A DNA stretch of 64,000 nt, taken from the NCBI RefSeq assembly GCF_900115505.1, contig NZ_FOWQ01000001.1, positions 1-64,000 of the forward strand, read 5' to 3'. The notes under the pieces were generated by a model that saw only the letters and a list, made by a program, of their open reading frames with translations, did no database searches and had not been told where the DNA came from. The DNA is from Geodermatophilus dictyosporus (GTDB lineage: Bacteria; Actinomycetota; Actinomycetes; Mycobacteriales; Geodermatophilaceae). Below, one piece after another: positions 28,774 through 36,693 of this stretch (position 1 is its first letter; each line of letters opens with the position of its first letter). Both the position numbers and the translations under genes were made by a program.

Positions 28774-29733
28774 CTAGTCCTTGAGCAGGCCCTCGCGGAG
28801 CTTGGCCAGGGTCTGGGACAGCAGCCGCGACACGTGCATCTGCGAGATGCCGATGTCGGCGGCGATCTGCGACTGGGTCATGTTGCCGAAGAACCGCAGG
28901 ATGAGGATGCGGCGCTCGCGGGCCGGGATGGTGGCCAGCAGCGGCTGCAGTGACTCCCGGTACTCCACGCCCTCCAGCGCCGCGTCCTCCTCGCCGAGCG
29001 TGGCGGCCAGCGTGGGGGAGTCGTCCTCGCCGGAGAGCCGCTCGTCGAGGGAGCTGCTGCGGTAGGCGTTGGCCACGGCGAGGCCCTCGAGGACCTCCTC
29101 GCGCGGGATGCCCAGGTGCTCGGCCAGCTCCGACGGCGTCGGCGCGCGCCCGTTCTTCTGCGCGAGCTCGCCGACGGCGGAGTTCAGCGACAGGTGCAGC
29201 TCCTGCAGCCGCCGGGGCACGCGCACCGACCAGCCCTGGTCGCGGAAGTGCCGCTTGATCTCCCCGGTGATGGTGGGGACGGCGAAGGAGAGGAACTCCA
29301 CCCCGCGGGTCGGGTCGAACCGGTCGATGGCCGCGATCAGGCCGAGCGTGCCCACCTGCAGCAGGTCGTCGAAGGGCTCCCCGCGGTTGCTGAAGCGGCG
29401 GGCGAAGTGCCGGACGAGGGGCAGGTGCTCCTCGACGAGGATCTCGCGCAGCCGCTCGCGACGGGGGTCGTCCTTCTCCAGCGTGGCCAGCTCGGCGAAC
29501 AGCGGGGCGGTCCGCTCGGCCCGGCGCCGGTTGTCCGACACCGGCGCGGCGTCGGGCTCGCGCGAGGTGTCGGTCGCGCCGTCGGTGTCGTCGGTGCCGT
29601 CGGCGAGGCCGGTCGCGGCGGGCGCGGTGGTCGGTGCGGTGGTCTCCTCGACCGGACCCTCCGGGGTCCCGGACGTGTCGTCGTGCAGGGGGTCCTCCTC
29701 GACGGCCCGTCGGCTGGCGGCCGCCGGGGTCAC
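28774..29733 (-). CDS. sigF: SigB/SigF-type RNA polymerase sigma factor
   Basis: The 319-residue protein is a group 3 sigma-70 factor of the SigF/SigB/SpoIIA type. After a variable acidic N-terminal tail (about 75 residues), region 2 reads LVRHFARRFSNRGEPFDDLLQVGTLGLI and continues through TRGVEFLSFAVPTITGEIKRHFRDQGW; region 3 contains the RVPRRLQEL segment; region 4 is RERRILILRFFGNMTQSQIAADIGISQMHVSRLLS. It starts at GTG 29733, overlapping the anti-sigma stop by four bases, so the two proteins are made together. It probably directs general stress genes with GGGTA-type -10 elements. Confidence 0.93.
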   Translation of the reverse strand: MTPAAASRRAVEEDPLHDDTSGTPEGPVEETTAPTTAPAATGLADGTDDTDGATDTSREPDAAPVSDNRRRAERTAPLFAELATLEKDDPRRERLREILVEEHLPLVRHFARRFSNRGEPFDDLLQVGTLGLIAAIDRFDPTRGVEFLSFAVPTITGEIKRHFRDQGWSVRVPRRLQELHLSLNSAVGELAQKNGRAPTPSELAEHLGIPREEVLEGLAVANAYRSSSLDERLSGEDDSPTLAATLGEEDAALEGVEYRESLQPLLATIPARERRILILRFFGNMTQSQIAADIGISQMHVSRLLSQTLAKLREGLLKD

Positions 29734-30227
29734 GGGGCGACCGAGCGGTTCTGGCCCGCGCCGCCGACGAGCTCGCCCGGCCGCTGACCGGGCAGGTACT
29801 TGTCCATCGAGATGACGCCCACCGGGGCGCCGCCGCCGTCGCCGGCGGGGACGTCGGCCTGGGTGGCCGTGCGCCCGTCGACGTTGTCGGCGAGCGTCTG
29901 CAGCACCGCCCAGCCGAAGCCGTCGCGCGGCACCGCGGTTCCCTCGGCGACCGGCACCCAGGCGTCGATGTGCAGCCCGGCGCGGGTGGTCTCGAAGACC
30001 ACCGTCAGCGGGGAGTCCCCGTCGGCGATCGCCGTCAGTGTCGCGCACGCCTCGTCCACCGCCAGGCGCAGGTCCTCGACCGAGTCGAGGTCGTAGTCCA
30101 TGCGGATCGCCAGGTCACCGGCCATCGCACGCACCGCGGGGAGCTGGGTCGGCGTGGTGGGCACGCGCAGCTCCAGTCGCTCGGCGCGCCGCCCGGCCTG
30201 GGCGTGGGCACTCCTCGGGTCCGCCAT
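29730..30227 (-). CDS. rsbW: Anti-sigma factor, RsbW-like serine kinase
   Basis: A 165-residue GHKL ATPase with the N box DEACATLTAIADGDS and a Bergerat-type fold (LELRVPTTPTQLPAVRAMAG at the start, FGWAVLQTLADNV near the end). It would hold the sigma factor encoded downstream inactive and phosphorylate a STAS antagonist such as the one at 33515-33913. GAGGAG precedes ATG 30227. The classical GxGxG box is poorly kept (the region before FGWAVLQ reads AVPRDG), so kinase activity should be tested. Confidence 0.88.
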   Translation of the reverse strand: MADPRSAHAQAGRRAERLELRVPTTPTQLPAVRAMAGDLAIRMDYDLDSVEDLRLAVDEACATLTAIADGDSPLTVVFETTRAGLHIDAWVPVAEGTAVPRDGFGWAVLQTLADNVDGRTATQADVPAGDGGGAPVGVISMDKYLPGQRPGELVGGAGQNRSVAP

Positions 30228-30406
30228 CCGTCGTCTGCTCCTCAGTTCCGTCGCGCAGGCTGCCCGCGGGGGTCCCCCCTGGCGGGGGCCGGCTCGGTAC
30301 CGGCCTCGCCTCCGGGCCCGGTGTCCGGGCCTCCAGTCTGCCCCGTCACACGGCCCGGGCCGCGCGTGGGTGCAGACCCCAGCCGGATCCGTGCCAGCGA
30401 GGCGAC

Positions 30407-30433
30407 CTACCCGGCCCGGTCGGGTGGCCAAAC
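30407..30433 (-). promoter_or_regulatory. SigF-type promoter of the rsbW-sigF operon
   Basis: On the minus strand GTTT (30430-30433) and GGGTAG (30407-30412) are 17 bases apart, close to the known SigF/SigB consensus GTTT-N15-17-GGGTA. It lies about 180 bases upstream of the anti-sigma start codon and implies autoregulation by the sigma factor encoded in this operon. Confidence 0.65.
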
Positions 30434-30519
30434 ACCGCGGCCAGCCGCGCCGGTGGCCCGCCGCCGGCCTCCCCGCGCGCGGTTGCCGAGGGCACGGCCC
30501 TGTTGTCTGCTAGGCCCGG

Positions 30520-32376
30520 ATGAACGCCAGCCAGGGCAGCCTGCCGCCGGGGCCCCGTCCCGTCGAGGACGCGGGCCCGGCCGCACTCGTCGCGGCCCTG
30601 GAGCACGCTCCCTCGGCACTGTGGTTCCTCTCCGGCCCCGGCCCGCGCACGCTGTGGGCCAACGCCCGGGCGCGCGAGCTCGGTGGCGACCGCGCCGCCC
30701 TCCCGGTGGTGGGCGGGCGGCCGGTCGCCGACGTGGTCGCCGCGGTGCTGCGGTCGGGCCGCCCCGAGACGCTCACCGGCGCCCTCGACACCGACGGCCC
30801 CTCGGTCACCGTCACCCTCAGCCCGCTGCCGGCCGCGGGCGACCCCGGCGTCGTGCTCGTCGTGGAGGGCGCCGACGACCGCCCGCCCCCGCCGTCCCCC
30901 ACCTCGGCGGGCGGCGCCGTCGTCGACCCGGTGCAGCACTCCCTGCTCCCGCCGTCGCTGCCGCTGCTGCCCGACGTGCGGCTGTCGGGCAGCTACCACC
31001 CGGCCAGCTCCGTCCGGGCGGCCGGCGGGGACTGGTACGACGCGGTGCCGGTCGGCCACGGCCGGCTGGCGCTGGTCATCGGTGACGCCGTGGGGCACGG
31101 CGTGCCCGCGGCCGCGGCGATGAGCCGGCTGCGCGGCGCGCTGCGCTCGAGCGCGCTGCGCGACCCGGCGCCCGCGGCGGTGCTCGCCGCGCTCGACGAC
31201 TTCGCCGCCCAGATGGAGGACGTCCAGGGCGCCTCGGTGTTCTACGCCGTGCTCGACGCCGCGACGGGCGCGATCAGCTACGCCGCCGCCGGGCACCCCG
31301 CTCCGCTGCTGGTGCACGCCGACGGCCGCAGCGGCTACCTGCCGGTCACCGCCCGCCCGCCGCTGGGCACGATGCCCGGCGCCCCGACCTCGGTGGCCCG
31401 GGCCGAGCTGGAGCCCGGCGGCACGCTCGTCCTCTACTCCGACGGGGCGGTCGCCGCCCCCGGCCCGCCGCCGGCGCAGGGCATGGCCCGGCTGACCCAG
31501 GCGGCCAGCGCCGCGCTGGCCGACCCCGCCGCCCTCGACGGCGAGGCGATGGCCGGCCTCGCGGGCGTGATCGCCGACGGCCTGCTCACCGGCGCGGCCC
31601 AGCCCGACGACATCGCCGTCCTGGTCGCGCACCGGCGCGCGCACTCGGTGCAGCCGCTGCAGCTGGACCTGCTCGCCGTCCCGTCGTCCCTGCCGGCGGT
31701 GCGCCGGCGGCTGGGCGCGTGGCTCACCGCCCTCGGGATGGGGGAGGAGGACCGGGTCGGCGTCATGGTCGCCGTCGGCGAGGCGTGCGCCAACGCCGCC
31801 GAGCACGCCTACCGCGGCACCGAGCCCGGGCCGGTGCAGGTGACCGCGGCGGTCGACGTCGACGGCGTGCTGACCGTGACCGTGCACGACGAGGGGACCT
31901 GGCGCCCACCGGACCGCGACCCCGGCGACCGCGGCCGCGGGCTGCTGATCATGCGGCAGCTCGTCGACGGCATGGTGGTGCGCGGGGAGCACGGCACCAC
32001 GGTCACCCTGCGCACCCGGCTGCGTCAGTCGCCCGAGGAGGAGCCCCAGCACCCCACGGGTGGTGCCGGTGCGACCGTCGTCGTCGACCGGGGGGGCGCC
32101 AGCCCGGTGGTGCGCGCCTCCGGCGACGTCGACATGGTCAGCGCCGACCAGCTGCGGATCCGGCTGCTGGAGGCCAGCCACGGCGGCACGGTGCGCGTCG
32201 AGCTCGACCTCACCTCGGTCACCCTGTTCAGCAGCGCCGCGGTGCGGGTGGTCCTGGCGGTCGCCGCGATCGCCGAGGCGGAGGGCTGGCGGCTGGTGGT
32301 GCACGCCCCCGACGGCGGGGTGACCCGGCACATCCTCGAGGTCAGCGGGCTGGAGCGCCTCGTCGAGCTGCGCTGA
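30520..32376 (+). CDS. Fused PP2C phosphatase, HATPase and STAS regulator (partner-switching protein)
   Basis: One 618-residue protein joins the elements normally spread over three: a PAS-like sensor (about 20-115), a SpoIIE/PP2C phosphatase (about 125-370: HSLLPPSLP, AAGGDWYDAV, LVIGDAVGHG, LYSDG, QPDDIAVLVAHR), a GHKL ATPase (about 380-505: VGEACANAAEHAYRG, VHDEGTWRPP, RGRGLLIMRQLVDG) and a C-terminal STAS domain (about 525-615: RASGDVDMVSADQLRIRLLE, LTSVTLFSSAAVRVVLAV). Catalytic Asp, N, G1 and G2 box residues look intact; the STAS aspartate before the phosphorylatable serine is Phe. It is divergent from rsbW-sigF and probably controls that sigma factor. Confidence 0.92.
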   Translation: MNASQGSLPPGPRPVEDAGPAALVAALEHAPSALWFLSGPGPRTLWANARARELGGDRAALPVVGGRPVADVVAAVLRSGRPETLTGALDTDGPSVTVTLSPLPAAGDPGVVLVVEGADDRPPPPSPTSAGGAVVDPVQHSLLPPSLPLLPDVRLSGSYHPASSVRAAGGDWYDAVPVGHGRLALVIGDAVGHGVPAAAAMSRLRGALRSSALRDPAPAAVLAALDDFAAQMEDVQGASVFYAVLDAATGAISYAAAGHPAPLLVHADGRSGYLPVTARPPLGTMPGAPTSVARAELEPGGTLVLYSDGAVAAPGPPPAQGMARLTQAASAALADPAALDGEAMAGLAGVIADGLLTGAAQPDDIAVLVAHRRAHSVQPLQLDLLAVPSSLPAVRRRLGAWLTALGMGEEDRVGVMVAVGEACANAAEHAYRGTEPGPVQVTAAVDVDGVLTVTVHDEGTWRPPDRDPGDRGRGLLIMRQLVDGMVVRGEHGTTVTLRTRLRQSPEEEPQHPTGGAGATVVVDRGGASPVVRASGDVDMVSADQLRIRLLEASHGGTVRVELDLTSVTLFSSAAVRVVLAVAAIAEAEGWRLVVHAPDGGVTRHILEVSGLERLVELR

Positions 32377-32401
32377 GCGCTCCGGAGGGTGACCGCACCG
32401 T

Positions 32402-33445
32402 TTGGCGGACCCGCCCGGTGCGCATCCAGGGGGCGTGAGACTGAGGCGCAGCGACGTGCACGGGCCCGGCTGGACCCGTCGCCGGGCCGGCCGGAGCTTC
32501 TCCTACCGCGACGAGCGCGGGGAGCTGATCCGGGACCCCGACCGGCTCGACCGCGTCCGGTCGATCGCCATCCCGCCGGCGTGGCAGGACGTCTGGATCT
32601 GCCCGTGGCCCAACGGCCACATCCAGGCCACCGGCCTGGACGCCGCCGGCCGCCGCCAGTACCGCTACCACGACGCCTGGCGGGCGCGGCGGGACGCGGA
32701 GAAGCACGAGCGGGTGCTGGCGATCGCGCAGGAGCTGCCCGACGTCCGCGACCAGGTGGCGGCGGCGCTGCGCACCCGCGGGCTCAACCGCGAGCGGGTG
32801 CTGGCCTGCGCGCTGCGCCTGCTGGACCTGGGCACCTTCCGGATCGGCAGCGAGGAGTACGCCGAGGAGAACGGCACCTACGGCCTGGCCACCCTGCGGC
32901 GGGAGCACGTGACCGTGCGCGGGGAGCGGACGTACTTCCGCTACACCGCCAAGGGCGGCATCGAGCGGGAGGTGGAGATCACCGACCGGCCGACGGCCAC
33001 CGTCGTGCGGCACCTCCTCGAGCGGCCCGACGACACCGGCGACGAGCTGCTGGCCTACCAGCTGGCGGACGGCACCTGGCGCGACGTCACCAGCGACGAG
33101 ATCAACGCCTACCTCAAGGAGGTCAGCGGCGCGGAGATCACCGCGAAGGACTTCCGGACCTGGAACGCGACGGTGCTGATGGCGGCCACGCTGGCCGAGC
33201 AGCCGCCGCCGAGGAACAAGACGGCGCGGAACAAGACGATCCGGGCGGCCTACGTGCGGGTCTCCGAGCAGCTGGGCAACACCCCGGCGGTGTGCAAGGC
33301 CAGCTACGTCGACCCGCGGGTGGTCGACAAGTACGAGCACGGGGAGACCGTCGCCGACGCGCTGGCCGAGGTGGCGCAGGCCGACGACGACCGGGAGGCC
33401 CAGAAGGCCCTCGAGCAGGCGGTCTGCCGACTGCTGTCCGCCTAG
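32402..33445 (+). CDS. DNA topoisomerase IB
   Basis: The 347-residue protein is a bacterial (poxvirus-like) type IB topoisomerase that nicks and rejoins one strand without ATP. N-terminal IPPAWQDVWICPWPNGHIQATG and YHDAWRARRDAEKHERV are the DNA-clamp motifs; ACALRLLDLGTFRIGSEEYAEENGTYGLATLRREHV contains catalytic arginine context (quoted in parts), followed by KGG and FRTWNAT; the tyrosine lies in KASYVDPRVVDKY. TTG 32402 (GGAGGG eleven bases upstream) or GTG 32435 (AGGGGG too close) may be the start; family length favours the later start slightly. Confidence 0.92.
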   Translation: MADPPGAHPGGVRLRRSDVHGPGWTRRRAGRSFSYRDERGELIRDPDRLDRVRSIAIPPAWQDVWICPWPNGHIQATGLDAAGRRQYRYHDAWRARRDAEKHERVLAIAQELPDVRDQVAAALRTRGLNRERVLACALRLLDLGTFRIGSEEYAEENGTYGLATLRREHVTVRGERTYFRYTAKGGIEREVEITDRPTATVVRHLLERPDDTGDELLAYQLADGTWRDVTSDEINAYLKEVSGAEITAKDFRTWNATVLMAATLAEQPPPRNKTARNKTIRAAYVRVSEQLGNTPAVCKASYVDPRVVDKYEHGETVADALAEVAQADDDREAQKALEQAVCRLLSA

Positions 33446-33463
33446 CCGGGACCTGCGCAACGC

Positions 33464-33493
33464 GGTGAGGCCCCGCCGGAGCGGGGCCTCACC
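33464..33493. terminator. Bidirectional hairpin terminator
   Basis: A perfect 13-bp stem, GGTGAGGCCCCGC (33464-33476) with GCGGGGCCTCACC (33481-33493), loop CGGA. It separates the topoisomerase IB gene from the convergent STAS gene and can serve both. No U-tract follows, as is usual in actinobacteria. Confidence 0.85.
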
Positions 33494-33514
33494 GTGCGGT
33501 CGCGGCGGCTGGGG

Positions 33515-33913
33515 TCAGCGCGCGCTGCTGTCCACGATGGTGAACAGGTCGATCAGGCCGGTGACCTCCAGCGGGCGGGTGACCGCCCGGGTGGTGGCGA
33601 CCAGCCGCAGGTCGACGTCGCGCGCGCGGGCCGACTTCTGGGTCTCGACGAGGACGGCCAGCCCGGCGGAGCCCAGGAACTGGACACCGGACAGGTCGAT
33701 GACCAGCTCCCGCGGCTGCTGCTCGAGCTGGGTGTCGAGCGAGGAACGCAGCACCGGAGCGGTGAACGTGTCGACCTCGCCGACGACCGTCACCGTGACC
33801 GCGCCGTCCTCACCGGTGGAGGTCGAGAGCGTGATCACGTCGTCGAAGGGTGCCTCCGTGCCGTCAGTCGACACGTCGTGCTGACCTCCGGCGGGCAGGT
33901 CGGATGCGGTCAC
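33515..33913 (-). CDS. rsbV: STAS-domain anti-sigma factor antagonist
   Basis: A 132-residue protein: a 35-residue polar N-terminal tail, then a STAS domain with GEVDTFTAPVLRSSLDTQL and IDLSGVQFLGSAGLAVL, where the serine in GSAGL is the site phosphorylated by RsbW-like kinases. In the partner-switching scheme unphosphorylated antagonist binds the anti-sigma factor and frees SigF. It lies close to rsbW-sigF and to the fused regulator, which brings its own STAS domain. GTG 33913 has AGAGGAG upstream. Confidence 0.9.
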   Translation of the reverse strand: MTASDLPAGGQHDVSTDGTEAPFDDVITLSTSTGEDGAVTVTVVGEVDTFTAPVLRSSLDTQLEQQPRELVIDLSGVQFLGSAGLAVLVETQKSARARDVDLRLVATTRAVTRPLEVTGLIDLFTIVDSSAR

Positions 33914-34127
33914 GGACGCAGCTCCTCTCAGTGGTCACGCCGATCGGCGTGCCCACCGGTCAATCTACCGCCGCGCACCCGCGGGGCCGTCTGGCCCCCA
34001 CCGGCGCGGTGGTCGTCGAAGGCGCTCCGGCGGCGGTCGGCCGGCCGGGCGCACGGCTGCCTGCTCAACCGCGTGCCCCAACGTAGACAACCGGATGGCG
34101 GTCCGCCAACCGGCGCCGGGCACGCAC

Positions 34128-34172
34128 GACCGGCCCGGCGGGACGTCACCGGGACGTCCCGCCGGGCCGGTC
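34128..34172. terminator. 20-bp perfect hairpin terminator after the DUF5709 gene
   Basis: GACCGGCCCGGCGGGACGTC (34128-34147) pairs perfectly with 34153-34172 around a five-base loop. It lies 23 bases beyond the stop of the minus-strand DUF5709 gene and upstream of the STAS gene, so it probably insulates the two. The rest of 33914-34194 holds no gene. Confidence 0.8.
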
Positions 34173-34194
34173 GGCGGTGGGCGGCGGGGCCGGG

Positions 34195-34707
34195 TCAGGG
34201 GTCGATCACGTGGACGGCGGCCTCCTCGGGGCCCTCGCCGCCGGCGCGCCGGTCGGCGGTCGCCTCGATGTCGTCGGCGGTCCTGTTCGTGCCCGAGTCG
34301 CTGTCGAAGGAGGTCGAGGTGTCCTGCTCGAGCTGCATCTGCGCGGCCTGCGGGTCCTCGGCCACGCGGACGCCGGGCTGCACGTCGGGCACCTCCCGGT
34401 CGAGCCGGCCGCTGAGCGACTCGCCGTCGGACTGCTCGCGCGCGGTGGTGCCGAAGTCGGTCACCGCGCCGGGGTCCTCGCCCGGCATCGGCGCGAACTC
34501 CGGGTCCTCGGCGGACTGCATGGTGGGCGAGTCGTCCTGCGCCACCTCGGGGATGCCCTCGTCCTCGGGGAACACGTCCCGGGCGGTCTGGCCCTCCGGG
34601 CGCGGGGTGCCGGCGTCGTCGGCGACGCCGGTCAGGCCGCGCTCGTCGTCGGGGAAGTCGGCGTCGTTCTGGGCGGAGTGCAGCACGCCGCTCTCGTTCT
34701 CGCTCAC
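34195..34707 (-). CDS. DUF5709-type acidic protein
   Basis: The 170-residue, highly acidic protein (MSENESGVLHSAQNDADFPD; LDREVPDVQPG) has no membrane segment or cysteine and is probably largely disordered. Wording such as SGRLDREVPD and the Asp/Glu-rich composition match actinobacterial DUF5709 proteins, whose role is unknown. GTG 34707 has GAGAGGAAGGG upstream. A GGGTAG hexamer (34766-34771) about 60 bases upstream suggests stress control together with the divergent DUF1360 gene. Confidence 0.8.
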   Translation of the reverse strand: MSENESGVLHSAQNDADFPDDERGLTGVADDAGTPRPEGQTARDVFPEDEGIPEVAQDDSPTMQSAEDPEFAPMPGEDPGAVTDFGTTAREQSDGESLSGRLDREVPDVQPGVRVAEDPQAAQMQLEQDTSTSFDSDSGTNRTADDIEATADRRAGGEGPEEAAVHVIDP

Positions 34708-34765
34708 GGGTTCCCTTCCTCTCGTGCCGCCGGGACCGGGGTCCCGGCGGCGGACTGCCCTCCGC

Positions 34766-34842
34766 CTACCCGCCGTCCGGCGGGCCATGCGGGATCGCGC
34801 GTCACGCCCGCAGGCGGCATGAGGTGGTGCGCGACCGGGTAG
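34766..34842. promoter_or_regulatory. Paired GGGTAG elements in a divergent intergenic region
   Basis: GGGTAG occurs on the minus strand at 34766-34771 (toward DUF5709) and on the plus strand at 34837-34842 (toward DUF1360, nine bases before its ATG). Each has GCAT 15-16 bases upstream rather than GTTT. The -10 form matches the SigF-type sites at 30407 and 39692, but the -35 does not, so the assignment is tentative. Confidence 0.35.
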
Positions 34843-34851
34843 CGCCAGCGC

Positions 34852-35454
34852 ATGGCGATTCACGACGAGGTGCAGCGGATCAGCCGGCCGGTGCGCCGCT
34901 GGGCCGAGGAGCAGGGGCGGGCCTACGACGGCGGCCAGGACCGGCCCCTGGGCGGCTTCCTCGGGGCGATGAGCGTCTACAGCGCCGCGGTCGCCACCGG
35001 CGCCGCCGTCGTCCGGGCCTCGGGCCGGGAGCTGCCCACCCGCATCCCGCTCGGTGACGCCGTCCTGCTCACCGTCGGCACCTTCCGGCTGGCCCGCCGG
35101 ATCGCCAAGGACCCCGTCACCAGCCCGTTGCGCGCCCCCTTCGCGCGCTTCGACGGGGCATCCGGCGAGGCCGAGCTGGCCGAGCAGGTGCGCGCCGAGC
35201 ACGGCTGGAAGCACGCCGTCGGGGAGCTGGTCACCTGCCCGTTCTGCCTGGCGCAGTGGGTGGGCACCGCGTTCGTCTTCAGCTACGTCGCCGCGCCGCG
35301 GGCCACCCGCCTGGCCGCGCTGACCATGACGATGGTCGCCGGGTCCGACGTCCTGCAGTTCGCCTACGACGCGCTGCAGAGCAGTGTCACCGGCGGCGAG
35401 GAGGAGGACGATCAGGACGCCGACGCCGCCGGCCGGCACGCCGAGTCGGCCTGA
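34852..35454 (+). CDS. DUF1360 membrane protein
   Basis: The 200-residue protein contains a DUF1360 region: PLGDAVLLTVGTFRLARRIAKD, then ELVTCPFCLAQWVGTAFVF with the conserved CPFC pair, and two or three hydrophobic helices (about 45-65, 142-160, 165-180). Family members are related to sporulation or stress membrane proteins of unknown activity. The acidic C-terminus (EEEDDQDADA) is unusual. No Shine-Dalgarno precedes ATG 34852; GGGTAG nine bases upstream would give a leaderless transcript. Confidence 0.85.
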   Translation: MAIHDEVQRISRPVRRWAEEQGRAYDGGQDRPLGGFLGAMSVYSAAVATGAAVVRASGRELPTRIPLGDAVLLTVGTFRLARRIAKDPVTSPLRAPFARFDGASGEAELAEQVRAEHGWKHAVGELVTCPFCLAQWVGTAFVFSYVAAPRATRLAALTMTMVAGSDVLQFAYDALQSSVTGGEEEDDQDADAAGRHAESA

Positions 35455-35575
35455 GGCGCGTCCGGCAGCACGTCCAGCACCACTGGTCGAACAGCACCGT
35501 CCAGCAGCAGTGCCCGCTTCCCCCGGGCGGAGGAGACCGTCGGCTCAGCGCGTGCCGGTGGCCGGGGCCCGCACC

Positions 35576-35581
35576 TATCCT
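35576..35581 (+). promoter_or_regulatory. Putative -10 of the Ku operon
   Basis: TATCCT lies about 50 bases upstream of ATG 35630, with GGGGAAGGGGAG as ribosome-binding site between. The -35 is not clear. Confidence 0.3.
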
Positions 35582-35629
35582 GCGGGACCGGCCGGCCGGC
35601 GGCCCGGAGCCCGGGGAAGGGGAGTGGAC

Positions 35630-36691
35630 ATGCGCTCGATCTGGCGCGGCGCGGTCTCGTTCGGCCTGGTCAGCATCGGGGTGAAGCTCTACTCGGCCAC
35701 CGAGGACCGGGACGTCCGCTTCCACCAGGTGCACGCCGCCGACGGCGGCCGGGTGAAGTACAAGCGGGTGTGCTCGATCGACGGCGAGGAGATCGAGTAC
35801 GGCGACATCGCCAAGGGCTTCGAGCTGCCCGACGGCCAGCTGGTGGTCCTCACCGACGACGACCTCGCCGAGCTGCCGCTGTCGACGCGGCGGGAGATCG
35901 AGGTCCTGCAGTTCGTCGACCAGGCCGAGATCGACCCGATCCACTTCGAGAAGACCTACTACCTCGAGCCCGACGGCCCGGCCACCCGCCCCTACGTGCT
36001 GCTGCGCGACGCGCTGGGGAACACCGGCCAGGTGGCGATCACCAAGATCGCGCTGCGGCAGCGGGAGTCGCTGGCCGCGATGCGGGTGCGCGACGGCGTG
36101 CTGGTGCTGCACACGATGCGCTGGCCCGACGAGATCCGCCGTCCCGACTTCGGCTTCCTCGACGAGGACGTGTCGGTGCGCCCGCAGGAGCTGCAGATGG
36201 CCGAGGCGCTCATCACCTCGATGGCCGGCGACTTCGACCCCGGCGAGTTCACCGACGACTACCGCGCGGCGATGACCGCGCTGCTGGAGGCCAAGCAGAC
36301 CGGCGGCGAGGTGCAGCCGGTGCCCGAGACCGCCGACCCCGGTGCGGCCGTCGTCGACCTGATGAGCGCCCTGCGGCGCAGCGTCGAGCGCGCCCGCGGA
36401 GGAGCCGCGGAGGAGGACGGGGCACCCGCACCGCGCGCCCGCCGCGCCGCGCGCGCCGAGGAGCCGGCACCGGCGAAGCGGGCGCCGGCCGCCAAGGCCC
36501 CGGCCAAGAGGGCCGCCGCGAAGAAGCCGGCGCCGGCCGCGGCGGAGGAGGAGCCGGTCCGCACCCGCGCGCGCAAGGTCACCGCCGCCAAGACCGCGGC
36601 CGGGACCACGGCCGGGACCACGGCCGGGACCACGGCCGGGACCACGGCGAAGAAGGAGCCGGCCAAACGCACGTCGCGGCGCAGCGCCTGA
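35630..36691 (+). CDS. ku: Ku protein of non-homologous end joining
   Basis: The 353-residue protein binds DNA ends as a homodimer. MRSIWRGAVSFGLVSIGVKLY opens the Ku core, which continues through IDPIHFEKTYYLEPDG, ITKIALRQRESLAAMR and LHTMRWPDEIR to about residue 260. The C-terminal tail is Lys/Ala/Pro-rich like the DNA-binding tails of actinobacterial Ku, and ends with four AGTT units encoded by a 12-bp tandem repeat. The ligase gene starts two bases after the stop, forming the operon ku-lig-pol. Confidence 0.96.
   Translation: MRSIWRGAVSFGLVSIGVKLYSATEDRDVRFHQVHAADGGRVKYKRVCSIDGEEIEYGDIAKGFELPDGQLVVLTDDDLAELPLSTRREIEVLQFVDQAEIDPIHFEKTYYLEPDGPATRPYVLLRDALGNTGQVAITKIALRQRESLAAMRVRDGVLVLHTMRWPDEIRRPDFGFLDEDVSVRPQELQMAEALITSMAGDFDPGEFTDDYRAAMTALLEAKQTGGEVQPVPETADPGAAVVDLMSALRRSVERARGGAAEEDGAPAPRARRAARAEEPAPAKRAPAAKAPAKRAAAKKPAPAAAEEEPVRTRARKVTAAKTAAGTTAGTTAGTTAGTTAKKEPAKRTSRRSA
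36599..36646 (+). repeat. 12-bp tandem repeat, four copies, in the Ku gene
   Basis: GCCGGGACCACG is repeated four times without a mismatch (36599-36610, 36611-36622, 36623-36634, 36635-36646), encoding Ala-Gly-Thr-Thr each time. The unit is a multiple of three, so copy-number change would alter tail length without a frameshift. Confidence 0.95.
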
Positions 36692-36693
36692 CC

